Source of the DNA: Rhynochetos jubatus
Lineage: Eukaryota > Chordata > Aves > Eurypygiformes > Rhynochetidae
Assembly (NCBI GenBank): GCA_027574665.1
Contig: CM050666.1
Coordinates: 7,502,001 to 7,566,000 of the forward strand
Length of the DNA: 64,000 nt
Reading direction: 5' to 3'
Position numbers and translations under genes: made by a program. This document shows, piece after piece, positions 49,673 through 59,200 of this stretch; the first letter of the stretch is position 1; every line of letters begins with the position of its first letter. The notes under the pieces were generated by a model. The model was not told the DNA's origin. It worked only from the letters and a program-made list of their open reading frames with translations, and did not search any database.

Positions 49673-49679
49673 GAGGTAG
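49673..49679 (-). promoter_or_regulatory. let-7 seed match (7mer-m8)
   Basis: CTACCTC in HIC2 mRNA sense, followed by T. It lies about 4.2 kb after the stop codon, just beyond the proximal AATAAA candidates near 50.07 and 50.21 kb. Alternative polyadenylation would therefore decide whether it is present. Confidence 0.45.
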
Positions 49680-50064
49680 CTGGAATGCCTCCGCAATAGT
49701 GCCTGGGTCTCACTCCTAGCAACATCTCTCATGGGTTGAAGACAAAGAAAAATAATATCTATGTGCCATATTTCTAATTGCCCTCCCTCTCCCCGCCCTC
49801 CCCGAGCAGTGCTGGAATGCAGGCTGGGACACAGGTCTCCCCTCCCAAGCTGGGGAGCGCTGCGTAGCCTTCAGAGACAAACCAATGGAAAAAGCAAAGA
49901 TTAATTTTGACTGGCCCCTAGATCTGTTGAGGTCTGAAACTGTAAAAGTTTATGTAAACAATGAGATAAATATATTAGTACTTTTCTGAGCCAAGTGAGG
50001 TTCCATACTCATTCAAATGTGCTTTGGTTTAAAAAATAGTTTTGTGAATTTGGGTATGAGCTTC

Positions 50065-50070
50065 TTTATT
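50065..50070 (-). terminator. Candidate poly(A) signal (AATAAA)
   Basis: The minus strand reads AATAATAAAG or similar around this point, giving a canonical AATAAA. Cleavage would be near 50045, for a 3' UTR of roughly 3.8 kb. Confidence 0.35.
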
Positions 50071-50207
50071 ATTTTATACAACTTTTGCTATTTTATCTTT
50101 TTTTTTTTCCTGTTACTCCGAAAACATTCTGGAACTAAGTGACTAAAGCATATACGTAAGCTGCCTGGCCTCTTCTTTTTTTTTCTTTTTGTTTGTTTTT
50201 AAATTGT

Positions 50208-50213
50208 TTTATT
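50208..50213 (-). terminator. Candidate poly(A) signal (AATAAA)
   Basis: Canonical hexamer in mRNA sense, with A-rich sequence after it (50160-50200). That sequence could also be mistaken for a tail by oligo-dT priming. An alternative to the site at 50065. Confidence 0.3.
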
Positions 50214-51599
50214 CCTCTTGAGGCTCTTTGTGTATTTAAAAAAAAAAATTAAAATAAAATTTAAAAAAAAAGAAAACAAAAATGCAACTCCCTCCCCCCC
50301 CAACCCTAAAACTCTTAAAATCTTAAATATGAAACTAGTGTTTTGCTTTCTCATTAAAATACAGAAAAATGTTTGATACAATACTATGTCGTACAAATGC
50401 AGTTGAGTGTTTAGGCCCCAAGCAGGCCTGAAACAGTCCCTGAAGTTTTGAGTATTATTAGTTATTCATTATTACTGTCACAATTTGGAAAATGTTGTTC
50501 ATACTCAATCTATGGAACACAACTTTACACAACTACTTGAAAAAAGAACAAAATTTCCTTTTGTACAATACTCTTGCTGTACACAGACTTTATGTCGTAT
50601 TGTTTAAGTGCTGGGGAGGGGATAATGTAAAAAAAAAAGATGCTCTGAAAACATTTGTTAAAAAATAGCATTGGGTCCTGAAACTTCAACATGATTCTCG
50701 AGGCTTAAGAAGCAAATGAAGAGGGGGCCTGGGGGTGGGGGGAGAGGCTACATCGCCCACACACATGCTTGTAAAAATGGAATTAAGTGAGGGGGAGCAG
50801 GTTATTTGCCCACTGAGGAGCTCACCGCTTCCTCGCACCTTGGGCTGCTCCATGGCTTGGCTCAGGCGCTGTCCCAAGGGTGGCTTCTGCCCAGCCACCC
50901 ACCTGCTGTCCCCATCGCTGGCTGTGTGCCACAGCAGGGCACAGGGCCTGTCCCTGGCTGTGCCCTTCTAACTAAGGGAGCTAATTATCGTTTTGAAAAT
51001 CTGGACTTGACGGGTCCTTCGCCAGCCGGCAGCGAGGGGAGCCTGCTCTGGCTGCAGCCTACACCAGCGTGGGATTCAGCTCAGGTTTGGGGTGGCTGGA
51101 GGGAAGGTAAAGGCAGGGTGAAAGTGCCTAGGAACTAATCTTGCACGGCTGTCCCTGGACCCTGCTGAGACTCTGAGACAAAGGTAGATGGCAAGGCCTT
51201 CCCTGTGCTCCCCAAAGACTATGTTGGGGACATTCTCAGGGGGGGTTGGCAAGGAATTAAGGTGAAAAAAATTCATATATTAAAAATGTCGAAGTGCTAA
51301 AGACACTAAAAACCCACCTAACCACCCAAAAGAAAACAGCGCAACTCAGCACAATCAGAAAAAAAAAAAGTCTGCGCTCCCCCCTCACACGCCACAGGTC
51401 ACAGGCGTCTGGGAGCGAGCAGACAATGGCACTGGGAGAAGCGCACTGGGCGCAGGGGCGAGAGGGGCGAGCGTGTTCCCTGGAACGTGACACCAGGCCA
51501 AGGATCAGCGCCTATGGGTTGTCTATTGCTTGGAGCCTGGATTCCAGTTCCCCTAATTCACTCAATTGACCCAAAAACTTCTTATGGACTAGCCTACCT

Positions 51600-51910
51600 T
51601 AACAAAAAAAAAACCCAAACAAAATAAAAAAAACCAACAACCAACCAAACAAAAATAACCCAATGGAAAAGGAAGCTTATATGTCTTTGTTTTAGTCAAA
51701 CATGCTCACTTTTTTCTTTTTTTTTCTTTTTTCTTTTTTGGTCGAAACTTAAAAAAAATTGGTTTTGTTTTTTCTAAAAAAGACAAAACGTGAGGTTTCG
51801 TAAACCTTACGCATAGAGACTATACTGGTTTGAGTGGAAAAACAAAAACCAAACAAAAAAACCAAAACAAAAAAAAAAAAAAAAACACAACCAAACAAAA
51901 CAAAACAAAA
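51600..51910 (-). repeat. T/G-rich low-complexity tract in mRNA sense
   Basis: The plus strand is made of A and C runs such as AACCAACAACCAACC and A17 (51869-51885). The HIC2 mRNA would therefore carry long U runs interspersed with UUUGUUU and GGUUGGUU. Such U/G-rich elements are binding sites for CELF and ELAV-type RNA-binding proteins, so a role in mRNA stability is possible but not shown. Confidence 0.6.
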
Positions 51911-52173
51911 AAACAACGCCCCCAAAAAAACCCCACAAGTGTAAACCTTACTCAATTCAGAAGGGATGTTCTACTGGCTGTGAATTTTTACCACCACAGT
52001 CACGGGAGGCTTGAAATAAGCCATAGCTTTCCACAAGGTCACGCCAACAAAGTCAAGAGGGCCAAGAATCGGTGGGCTAAGTTCTCTGTCTTCTCTCCTA
52101 AACCAATAGCAGCTGTTGGCTGTGATGTCTTATGCAGATGTTGCAAGAACATTTTGTTTCTTTTTCATTTTTC

Positions 52174-52189
52174 TTTTTTTTTTTTTTTT
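52174..52189 (+). repeat. T16 followed by GT repeat
   Basis: T16 and then GTGTGCGTGTG on the plus strand. In HIC2 mRNA sense this is a CA repeat followed by A16, an internal site where oligo-dT could prime and give a false 3' end. Confidence 0.85.
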
Positions 52190-52725
52190 GTGTGCGTGTG
52201 TTAAATTGTCTAAAAGGGAGGATATGAAACACTTTGGTTTGCTTTTTCCTCCTCTCCCCCACCTTATTGCACTCTGGACTCCAGTAAATTATAGGCTGCT
52301 ATGCCCTCACCCTCTGTCCTGCCAGGTGTTTACAGACTGACCCAGATGTGCTGGGGGAGTGGAAGATGAGGGGGACATTTTCCCCTCCCCGTAGTATCCA
52401 GATTCAATAAACAAAGCTGGAAAGGGCCCAAAAAGCTCAGAGAAGTTTTCTTCTTTTATCTGAAAGTGACTACAACCAGCCAAGAGACTGTGAATGAGCC
52501 AGCCCAGGCAGCCAGCACAGCCTCTGGCTCAACGTGGTTTTTGCTTTATCTTTGGCCGAGCTTTGCTTTAACATTTTTCTAGCTGACTTTTGATGGAAGG
52601 ACGGGGTGGTAAAAATCCCTTAACTTTAATTTAGCTTCTACTTTTATACATTTAATTACTTACAATAAGAGAAAAAAAAAAAGCCTAATCTTTCACTAAC
52701 CATCTTATTGTTCTCATGAATTCAA

Positions 52726-52732
52726 GAGGTAG
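52726..52732 (-). promoter_or_regulatory. let-7 seed match (7mer-m8)
   Basis: CTACCTC in HIC2 mRNA sense, followed by T, about 1.15 kb after the stop codon. It lies upstream of the four poly(A) signal candidates listed here, so it should be in transcripts using any of those sites. HIC2 is reported to be repressed by let-7 in mammals, which makes this the most credible of the three sites. Confidence 0.55.
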
Positions 52733-53659
52733 CAAAGGTAACAAGTCTGTCCACACAGACTCGCTCTTTAGTGAGGGAGGAAAGCTAAAAACATACACAC
52801 ACACAAAAAATAAAATAAAAAATAATAAAAAAGTACCTAAGGAACTTGTAGCAAGTCCAGCCTACATCAAACCCCCTCCCCACCCACCCGCCCTAGAATT
52901 AACCTCAGACCTTCCAGTTCAAACATTCACATAAACGTTACAATGGTTTTTCCTTTAATAAAACAAGTACCTCTAAGCAAAGAATATTCATACGAAACTA
53001 CTAGAAAAGTAAAGACGACCCCCTGCTCACTGAAAGAAATTCCCAGGGCATCCAGCCCCTGTTCAGTCATGGGTAAGGCAGATGAGGTTTGTGTGTTTTG
53101 TGGGAAAAGGTGACGTGTGGTTACGTGTGCCAAGGATAAAGATCAAAACCAGAAGAGGGAGGGATGGTGAGGAGGTGCCGCCGCTTCTTTAAGTGAAGCA
53201 CTCTGGCTGGTGCACACCAGGGTAGACTGGTCTCCCCACCATCACCAGCCCAGGGGAAGGGTGGTGGGTTCCACCACGACTATGGTTTTCCCACATATTC
53301 GAAGGGGCTGCCAACCCTGTGAGATGGTCCACAGACATAGCTTCCGCACTTGTGAATGCAACACCATGTTACTTCACCCCTACTCGGGCCACGAAAAGGT
53401 GTACTTCATTCTCTTTTTAGTGACAAGAAATGCCCCGACTACGTTTGGTTTTCGGAGAGGAGGAGAGTAGGGTGACAGGAAGGGAAGAGGCAGGGAGGGG
53501 GGAGCCAGCAGAGGTCAAAAGTTCCCCACGGTCCCCCTACCAGCTCCAGATAATCAATATGGCAATGAAGGCCATGTGCACAAACAGAAGCAGCATTTCT
53601 TGCCAGATCACCAAGATTTGGAGGGAGGGTTGGACTAAATGCATCAGCTTGGCTGTGGA

Positions 53660-53815
53660 CCTTTCTTTTTTTAAAAAAAGGGAAAAAAGGAACTTTTTTT
53701 TTAAATGTTAAAGCTACATTTGTTTAGGCCTCCCATGACTGAACAGAGTACGGGGAGTTGCCCCCTTTTTTGTTTGTTTCTTTTTTTTTTAGTTTTTTTT
53801 CTTTTTTTTTTAAGC
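53660..53815. repeat. Homopolymer-rich A/T tracts just after the HIC2 stop
   Basis: Includes TTTTTTTAAAAAAAGGG near 53670 and, at 53763-53812, T runs broken by single bases. In mRNA sense these are A11-A12 runs starting about 70 bases after the stop codon. This is a likely internal oligo-dT priming site that could truncate cDNA-based gene models right after the CDS. Confidence 0.8.
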
Positions 53816-53878
53816 AGCAAGTCTACAGAAAGGTAAATCACTGCGGATGGGCTCGAAGCTCATTCTGGAGTCTTTGGC

Positions 53879-55591
53879 TTATGTGGGAGAGGTATGCATT
53901 CGCAGGTGGCTGATCAGATTGCGCTGCTGGGTGAATTTCCCACCACACAGTTGACATTCGTAAGGTTTTTCTCCTGAGTGGACACGCATATGCTCTGTCA
54001 GTCGGTACTGCCGGGTAAAGCGCATCCCGCATTCCTCACAAGCGAAGGGCTTGAGCCCTAAGTGGCTGCGCATGTGCCGTGTCATGGTGCCCCGCTGAGT
54101 GAACATCTTGCCGCAGATGTTGCAAGGGAAGGGCCGCGTCAGCCAGTGAGTCTTCTCATGCTGCCGCAGCGTGGCTGGATCCTTGTAGCTCTTCTCACAC
54201 ACTGAACACTTGAAGGGCCGGGACTCTGCGGCGTAGGACTGGTTGGGGTTGGACAAATCCTCGGCTTCATCCTTGCCACCGTATGTGCCTTCCTCCTTGA
54301 TGTAAAGGTCTTCCTCGGTGTGCGTCTCCACGTGGGCATTGAGCTGCTCGGAGCTGGGGAAGCCTTTGCCACAAGGGATACAGACATACAGGTTGTCACC
54401 GTAGGCCACTGGCTCAAACCCCTCCTGCCGGTAGACATAGTTGGCACTAGTATGCCCGCCGCTCTCGCTCTCGCTCTGGCCGCTGTCATCACTGTTCTCC
54501 TTACCATTTTCCACCTCCTCCTTACACGGATAGGGTAGGTCTGCGCCGTAGGCCCCAGCCAGACTCCGCTCCACGGACTTGGACAAAGGGCCCAGCAGGA
54601 TACCATTGGGGAGCCCTTCGCCCTCATCCCTGTCTTTGCCCCCCTCCTTTCGGTCAAAGGCGTTGTCTTTCTTGATCCACTCCTTCTTGCGGGACGAGTG
54701 CCGGAGGCCCTTGCGCTGGCTGCTCTCTGTCAGCGAGTGGTGGCACTCTTCACTCAGATCCATCTCCATGGGGTCACTGCTGTCCGCCATGCTGTGAGGG
54801 GCTCCGACTCCAGACTCGTCAAACGATGAGGCACTGTTGGCTGCGGGGACTGAGGCAGATTGGGGAGAGCCATGCTGGCTTTCGCTGTGCTGCGTGTCAT
54901 CGTGGGAGGCTGCAACAGGGAGCGACGGGCTTTTTTTGGACAGGTCGAGGCCTAGCTCCTGGTCACCAGTGCTCCCATTCGCACTGCTGCCACCACCGCC
55001 GTTCTTACTGGCTCCCCTGCTTAAGGAGTGACAGTTCTCTTGGTTGGAGCTGCTGATGAAGACCTCGTCATCAGAGAGCTTTCCCTTTGACAGCTCCTTT
55101 GAGTGCGAGCCCTTCAACCCCTCATTTGACCCTGAATAGCGAGCTTGGATGACCGAAGCAGTGGAAAGTCTCTGACTCCTGGCAGATCTCCCAACACCAA
55201 GGCCGCCGGCCTTGCCAGCAAAGGACTTGCCGTTCCGCTTCAGCTTCTTTCTGCAAAGAGCTGCCAGGTCGTGCAGTTGGAGGTAGCTTGCTGCGGTGAG
55301 GAGAGCGTTAAAGTTCTGTTCACCGGGCTGGTCAGTCGTTAAGAGCTTACCAGTATAAATAAAGTCCAAGATCTGCCGGAACACGGTGGGGTTCACCATG
55401 TCCGTGTCTAAGTTAATCAGGTTGTCATGCAGGACAAGGGATTTGAAATACATGCTGCTGGCTGCCAGGATGTTCTTATGGGCACGAAACAGGGCATTTT
55501 CTACCACAATGATCACATCACAGAGGAAACCTTTGGCTCGTTGCTGGTTCAGCTGCAGTAGCAGTTGTTTGGCATGATTTGGCAGTTCCAT
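53879..55591 (-). CDS. HIC2: HIC2, BTB/POZ zinc-finger transcriptional repressor, complete single-exon CDS
   Basis: Encodes 570 residues ending SHLRMHTSPT, then TAA. Residues about 7-115 form a BTB/POZ dimerisation domain. GLDLSKK at 214-220 is the CtBP co-repressor motif shared by HIC1 and HIC2. The middle (about 120-395) is acidic/serine-rich and likely disordered. Five C2H2 fingers follow: C404/C407/H420/H424, then C462/C465/H478/H482, C490/C493/H506/H510, C518/C521/H534/H538 and C546/C549/H562/H566. The 37-residue gap after finger 1 is typical of HIC proteins. IKEE (431-434) fits the SUMO consensus. The SQRLSTASVIQARY stretch and the tail HTSP match human HIC2 better than HIC1. Human HIC2 is about 615 residues. 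The start is the ATG at 55591 (good Kozak, GAGATGG); a TGA lies in frame upstream in the same exon. It acts in the nucleus as a sequence-specific repressor and is important in heart development and erythroid gene control in mammals. Confidence 0.97.
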   Translation of the reverse strand: MELPNHAKQLLLQLNQQRAKGFLCDVIIVVENALFRAHKNILAASSMYFKSLVLHDNLINLDTDMVNPTVFRQILDFIYTGKLLTTDQPGEQNFNALLTAASYLQLHDLAALCRKKLKRNGKSFAGKAGGLGVGRSARSQRLSTASVIQARYSGSNEGLKGSHSKELSKGKLSDDEVFISSSNQENCHSLSRGASKNGGGGSSANGSTGDQELGLDLSKKSPSLPVAASHDDTQHSESQHGSPQSASVPAANSASSFDESGVGAPHSMADSSDPMEMDLSEECHHSLTESSQRKGLRHSSRKKEWIKKDNAFDRKEGGKDRDEGEGLPNGILLGPLSKSVERSLAGAYGADLPYPCKEEVENGKENSDDSGQSESESGGHTSANYVYRQEGFEPVAYGDNLYVCIPCGKGFPSSEQLNAHVETHTEEDLYIKEEGTYGGKDEAEDLSNPNQSYAAESRPFKCSVCEKSYKDPATLRQHEKTHWLTRPFPCNICGKMFTQRGTMTRHMRSHLGLKPFACEECGMRFTRQYRLTEHMRVHSGEKPYECQLCGGKFTQQRNLISHLRMHTSPT

Positions 55592-55627
55592 CTCCACCTT
55601 CTCTTCCTTTCACCTTCACCTTACCAC
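55592..55627 (-). other. HIC2: HIC2 5' UTR portion of the coding exon
   Basis: Thirty-six purine-rich bases (GAAGG and GGAAGAGAAGG type) lie between the predicted acceptor and the start codon. In frame with the ATG they read through two TGA codons, so no N-terminal extension can come through this acceptor. The purine-rich composition resembles an exonic splicing enhancer. Confidence 0.6.
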
Positions 55628-55643
55628 CTGCAAAACAGGAGGA
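55628..55643 (-). other. Predicted splice acceptor for the HIC2 coding exon
   Basis: The minus strand reads TCCTCCTGTTTTGCAG, a pyrimidine-rich tract ending in CAG, 36 bases before the start codon. HIC genes have non-coding or short first exons spliced to one large coding exon, so an acceptor here is expected. The matching donor is outside the window. Confidence 0.65.
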
Positions 55644-55979
55644 TGAGAGGTGTGAACCTGCTGTTTCCACTCGAATGAGTCAACATTTAATAGACCAGAT
55701 TAGCACGGTGCAGTCTATGCTAGGTTTGACACTGACTGAGGAGCTCTGGGTATGTTCAGCCCTGCAAGCTGTGATCCTGCTTGGAATACAGAGAGAAGTA
55801 TTTCTCATGCTAGGATTTGATTCAAGTCTTTCAAAAATCAGATGTGCAAATATCATCATTGGCTGGAATTACTATTCAAAAGATACCAGCAAGAAAACAA
55901 TGGTTAGGTACAGGGGAAAGCTCTTTCCCTCTCGTGACAGAAATCTGAAGGGAGGATGAGGATCAGGAAAAAAAGGAAG

Positions 55980-56240
55980 AAAAAAGAAGCATTGACTTCA
56001 CTGCCATTTGCATATCTGAGCATGTAAATAATTAGCATAAGCTGCAGCTTCCCCACTTTAACATGTAGTTTGTTTCTTGGCTCTTACATGCTGAAATCTT
56101 ACAACAGCCAGCTGCTCTGGGGTTGAGAAAATGACATGTAGCAACTAAATCCATTGAAGATTGAATTAATCACACTGAGGTGTGAATGGGAAATCTCCTT
56201 AAGAGTATGAAAGGCTGCTTTAAAAACTACCCCCCTGGCA
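55980..56240. promoter_or_regulatory. Candidate HIC2 intronic enhancer
   Basis: Lies about 400 bases into the intron from the coding exon. It contains an exact octamer, ATTTGCAT (56006-56013), a TAATTAGCATAA motif near 56028, a GAATTAATCAC motif near 56163 and a T-box consensus, AGGTGTGA (56178-56185). Two CAGCTG-type E-boxes or close variants are nearby. The sequence is unique and non-coding. Clustering of consensus sites for developmental factors suggests an enhancer. Conservation and activity were not tested. Confidence 0.4.
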
Positions 56241-59200
56241 ATGTCCCTACCCAAATCCATTGACGTTAAGGGCTAGAATCAGCCCTGAACTGGCTGAAAT
56301 TCAGGATGCTGATCTAGCTAAATGCCACCAAATGTCTTCAGCAATCTGAAACTGTTTTCTTAAGTTAATTCTGCCCTGCCTTTGGTTTTTAAGGACTTTT
56401 GCTTCAACTGATAGTCTCAAGTCACAGTCTCTCTACCCTCAAGTACTGGGAAGAGAGGACAATTGTGGTTACTTCTGTATAGTTCATGTGTTCCACCAAC
56501 CATGTATTTTAGTTTAGGTATTTCTATTGCCTTTCCCAGTAGTATGCACTGCATGAAATATCTAGTTTGAGGCATAGCAGAACTAATTGCAATTGAATGT
56601 TTGGTACATACTACAATAACTAAAAACTAGAATTTAAAACTGTGGCTGCATTCAGGAATCCAAGATAAATTCTTACACTTTGTTTCTTGATTTTTTTTTT
56701 GTTTGAAAAGGCCAACTACTATTTATCTGTTAAACATGATTTAAAATAGATTCTGAGGTTCCAGTGTAGGAATTAAATACCAAACATAAACCAGCCACCT
56801 TTAGCCTCCACTTCCTTCCTTTCCAGTCCATCTTATTATTGAAACAGGTTTCTCTTCCTGAAGGAGGAGCAGGTCATAAGTCCATAGAAATTAAGAGCTT
56901 AAATTTTCTCTTAAAATCATCATCAGTTAATGTTTTTATTGCTTGTGAGTCCCATTACCACATTCTGTCCCATCAGGTTACAAAGGATGAAGCATTAGAC
57001 TGCATTATCTTCCCTCTGTGTCAAGTATGTGTACACAAGAAAAAATAAGTGATACTGTCAATACTAAAAATAACCTTCCTCAAACCTGGCTCTCACTACT
57101 GGTGATAAATAGAAAGATTTAACTTGGCAGAAAGGTGGTAAATTTACATCACTCTTTTCTGCAGAACAGAAAGATTTTGCTTTGTTCAAAAGCTACCAAA
57201 AAGTAAACAAATGCAATTTTTCTTCCCCTTTTGCTGCCTGGCTAGCGTGGTCACTTTTACCAACAGATCTGCCAAGCAGGTGCCTCCCTTCTTCCCCAGG
57301 ACACATTTCTTCCCTTTGGTTAGCTGCTCAGCCTGCTGCTTGCTTTTGATTTTCTGCATTTGGTAGAATTTTGTGGCCGCTGTTCAGTGCACCAGCCGCT
57401 AATTCAGCATCCCCCCAGATCTCTGTGGCTTGTCACCTTGACCCACAGATAAAATAGCTGCTCTGCCCTTCTGTTCTCTACTGTTTCAGCAATGGATGGG
57501 AACCCAACAGACAGGGGCTTCACCACTGCCTTTGTGCACATCAGTGTTGTTCGCAGGTGGCTAGCTTTGAAGGGTGGCAGCCAAAGGAGGGAATACAGGC
57601 CTGCCATGGTGCCTGCCAGTTATTTCTTCTCCACCTAGAGTGTTTCTGTCATAGAAACTGACCCTGCAGCAGGACCAAAATGTGATAGAGACAGGGATTA
57701 CCACCACTGAGCACTGTTGAGCACTTTAAAAACAAGTTTTGCTGTAATTAGTTACATCAGAGTTGCAGCACGCAGGCAATGTGTCTGGTTCTAGTGGCTT
57801 GCTTCCAGAACTGCTGATTAAGAGGAAGAAGCAACAGCACAGAGGCACCAAACAACCACTTTTATCTAGCCAGGCCAGTAAAAGCACTTACTTCTGGGTC
57901 ACTGAGATATATTGATAGGGAAGGACAAAAACATGGTTTGCAACATAACACAGCATCTATATATATAAACGCATCCTGCTCAAGAATAGCAAGACACAGC
58001 CGACTACTACACTATTCACTACAAATATGATGGTGCTTTTCCATGCACAGAACACACAAAAATCCCTGGATATGATTTTTAAGTGTTCCATAAAGGAGAA
58101 ATACAGGAAAGAAAAGGAAACAGCACAGCCAATATTTTTTCCCTAAACAGACTAATAAAAACCCCCAATGTTACTGAACTAAAAACGACCTTATTTCCCA
58201 TTCACGTGGCACTTGAAGCAAAGGTCTAGAAATCTTTGTATACTTGTTCATCTAAGCCATTGCAAAGACTCAAACCTTACTGCAGTTACTAATGGGAAAT
58301 GTTTTTTTAGACTTTTACTTCTGGGTTTTTTTTTCTTTTCTTTCAGCCTTAAATGATATTGAAACCAAGTAATGGGCCTGCAGGGAAAGCCCTGGAAGCA
58401 GGGGTAGAATTATAGTTTTGCTTTTTACTGACCTTCATGAGGAAGATAATATTAAACAGCAGTGTGTTCTGCAGCAGAAAATTAGCATAGTACAGGTTTT
58501 TAAATTACCTCTATTTATCTCACATGTCAAATTTTACACAAGTTCAGTACGACATAAGTATGAGGTAGGTTATTACCTTTAGTAGATTTTAAAAGCAGTG
58601 GTCAGGTTTAAGCACTACAACACTGCCTATCAAATTTGAATTTGTTAGCTGAAGTCTAACGTGGATTTAGCAACCCCAACAAAAAGAATGTAATGGAACA
58701 AGGCAGCAAAACCTTCAGCAAAGTTTAGAGCCCCATGTTTAAAATTTTGCCAGGAATTGCCCACCAAGGGCTTTTACCTGGACAGCAACATGGGTCAGAG
58801 AACACACCCTTGACTGACGTACCTTTGTTGACAAAAGCTTTCTAACATCGACCTGGCTTGTGTATCTTGTGCAGCCCTGAGCGAAAATAAATCCATTCCA
58901 GGTATTTTCCAGAGCTGATGAGTTACAAACCCTTCTTGAGCAATGATGCATTTCAGAGGTGGGGGCAGGGGGGAGTATTGGAAAACTTGTTAGCAAAAGA
59001 GAAGCAGGCATTATTATCTACGGCATTCCTAAGGTCTCACTTCTGGTTGAAAGCATGGGAGTAAAGACAACTACAAGGTTAAGTCCAGTATCAAAGTTAG
59101 CAGATCTTCCTGAAAAAATGGCAGGTGCAGCCTTACAAAGCACTGGCTATCCATCGGTTTGCAGAGACTGGCTCTTAACAAGCCCTGGACGATTGGGTAA

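Larger units (their letters stand above)
46410..53878 (-). other. HIC2: Putative HIC2 3' untranslated region
   Basis: This stretch follows the HIC2 stop codon on the same strand. I see no transposon fragment and no coding frame in it. It holds low-complexity T/G-rich and A-rich runs, unique AT-rich segments (notably 48390-48900 and 50300-50600) and three let-7 seed matches in mRNA sense. Candidate poly(A) signals occur at 50208-50213, 50065-50070, 47743-47748 and 46428-46433, so the UTR may end anywhere from about 3.7 to 7.5 kb after the stop. The proximal part to about 50.0 kb is the better-supported portion; the far limit is inferred. Confidence 0.5.

Noticed and set aside
54139..54657. 172-codon minus-strand frame inside HIC2
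   Set aside because: It is an out-of-register shadow of the HIC2 coding sequence, arising from its GC-rich codons.
55592..55597. GTG codon six bases upstream as HIC2 start
   Set aside because: The frame extends to a GTG followed by GAG, but the ATG at 55591 has a good Kozak context and begins at the conserved MELP. GTG starts are rare in vertebrates.
58561..58573. TGAGGTAGGTTAT resembling the start of let-7
   Set aside because: It lacks part of the mature let-7 sequence, and there is no matching 3' arm to form the conserved precursor hairpin. Probably coincidence.
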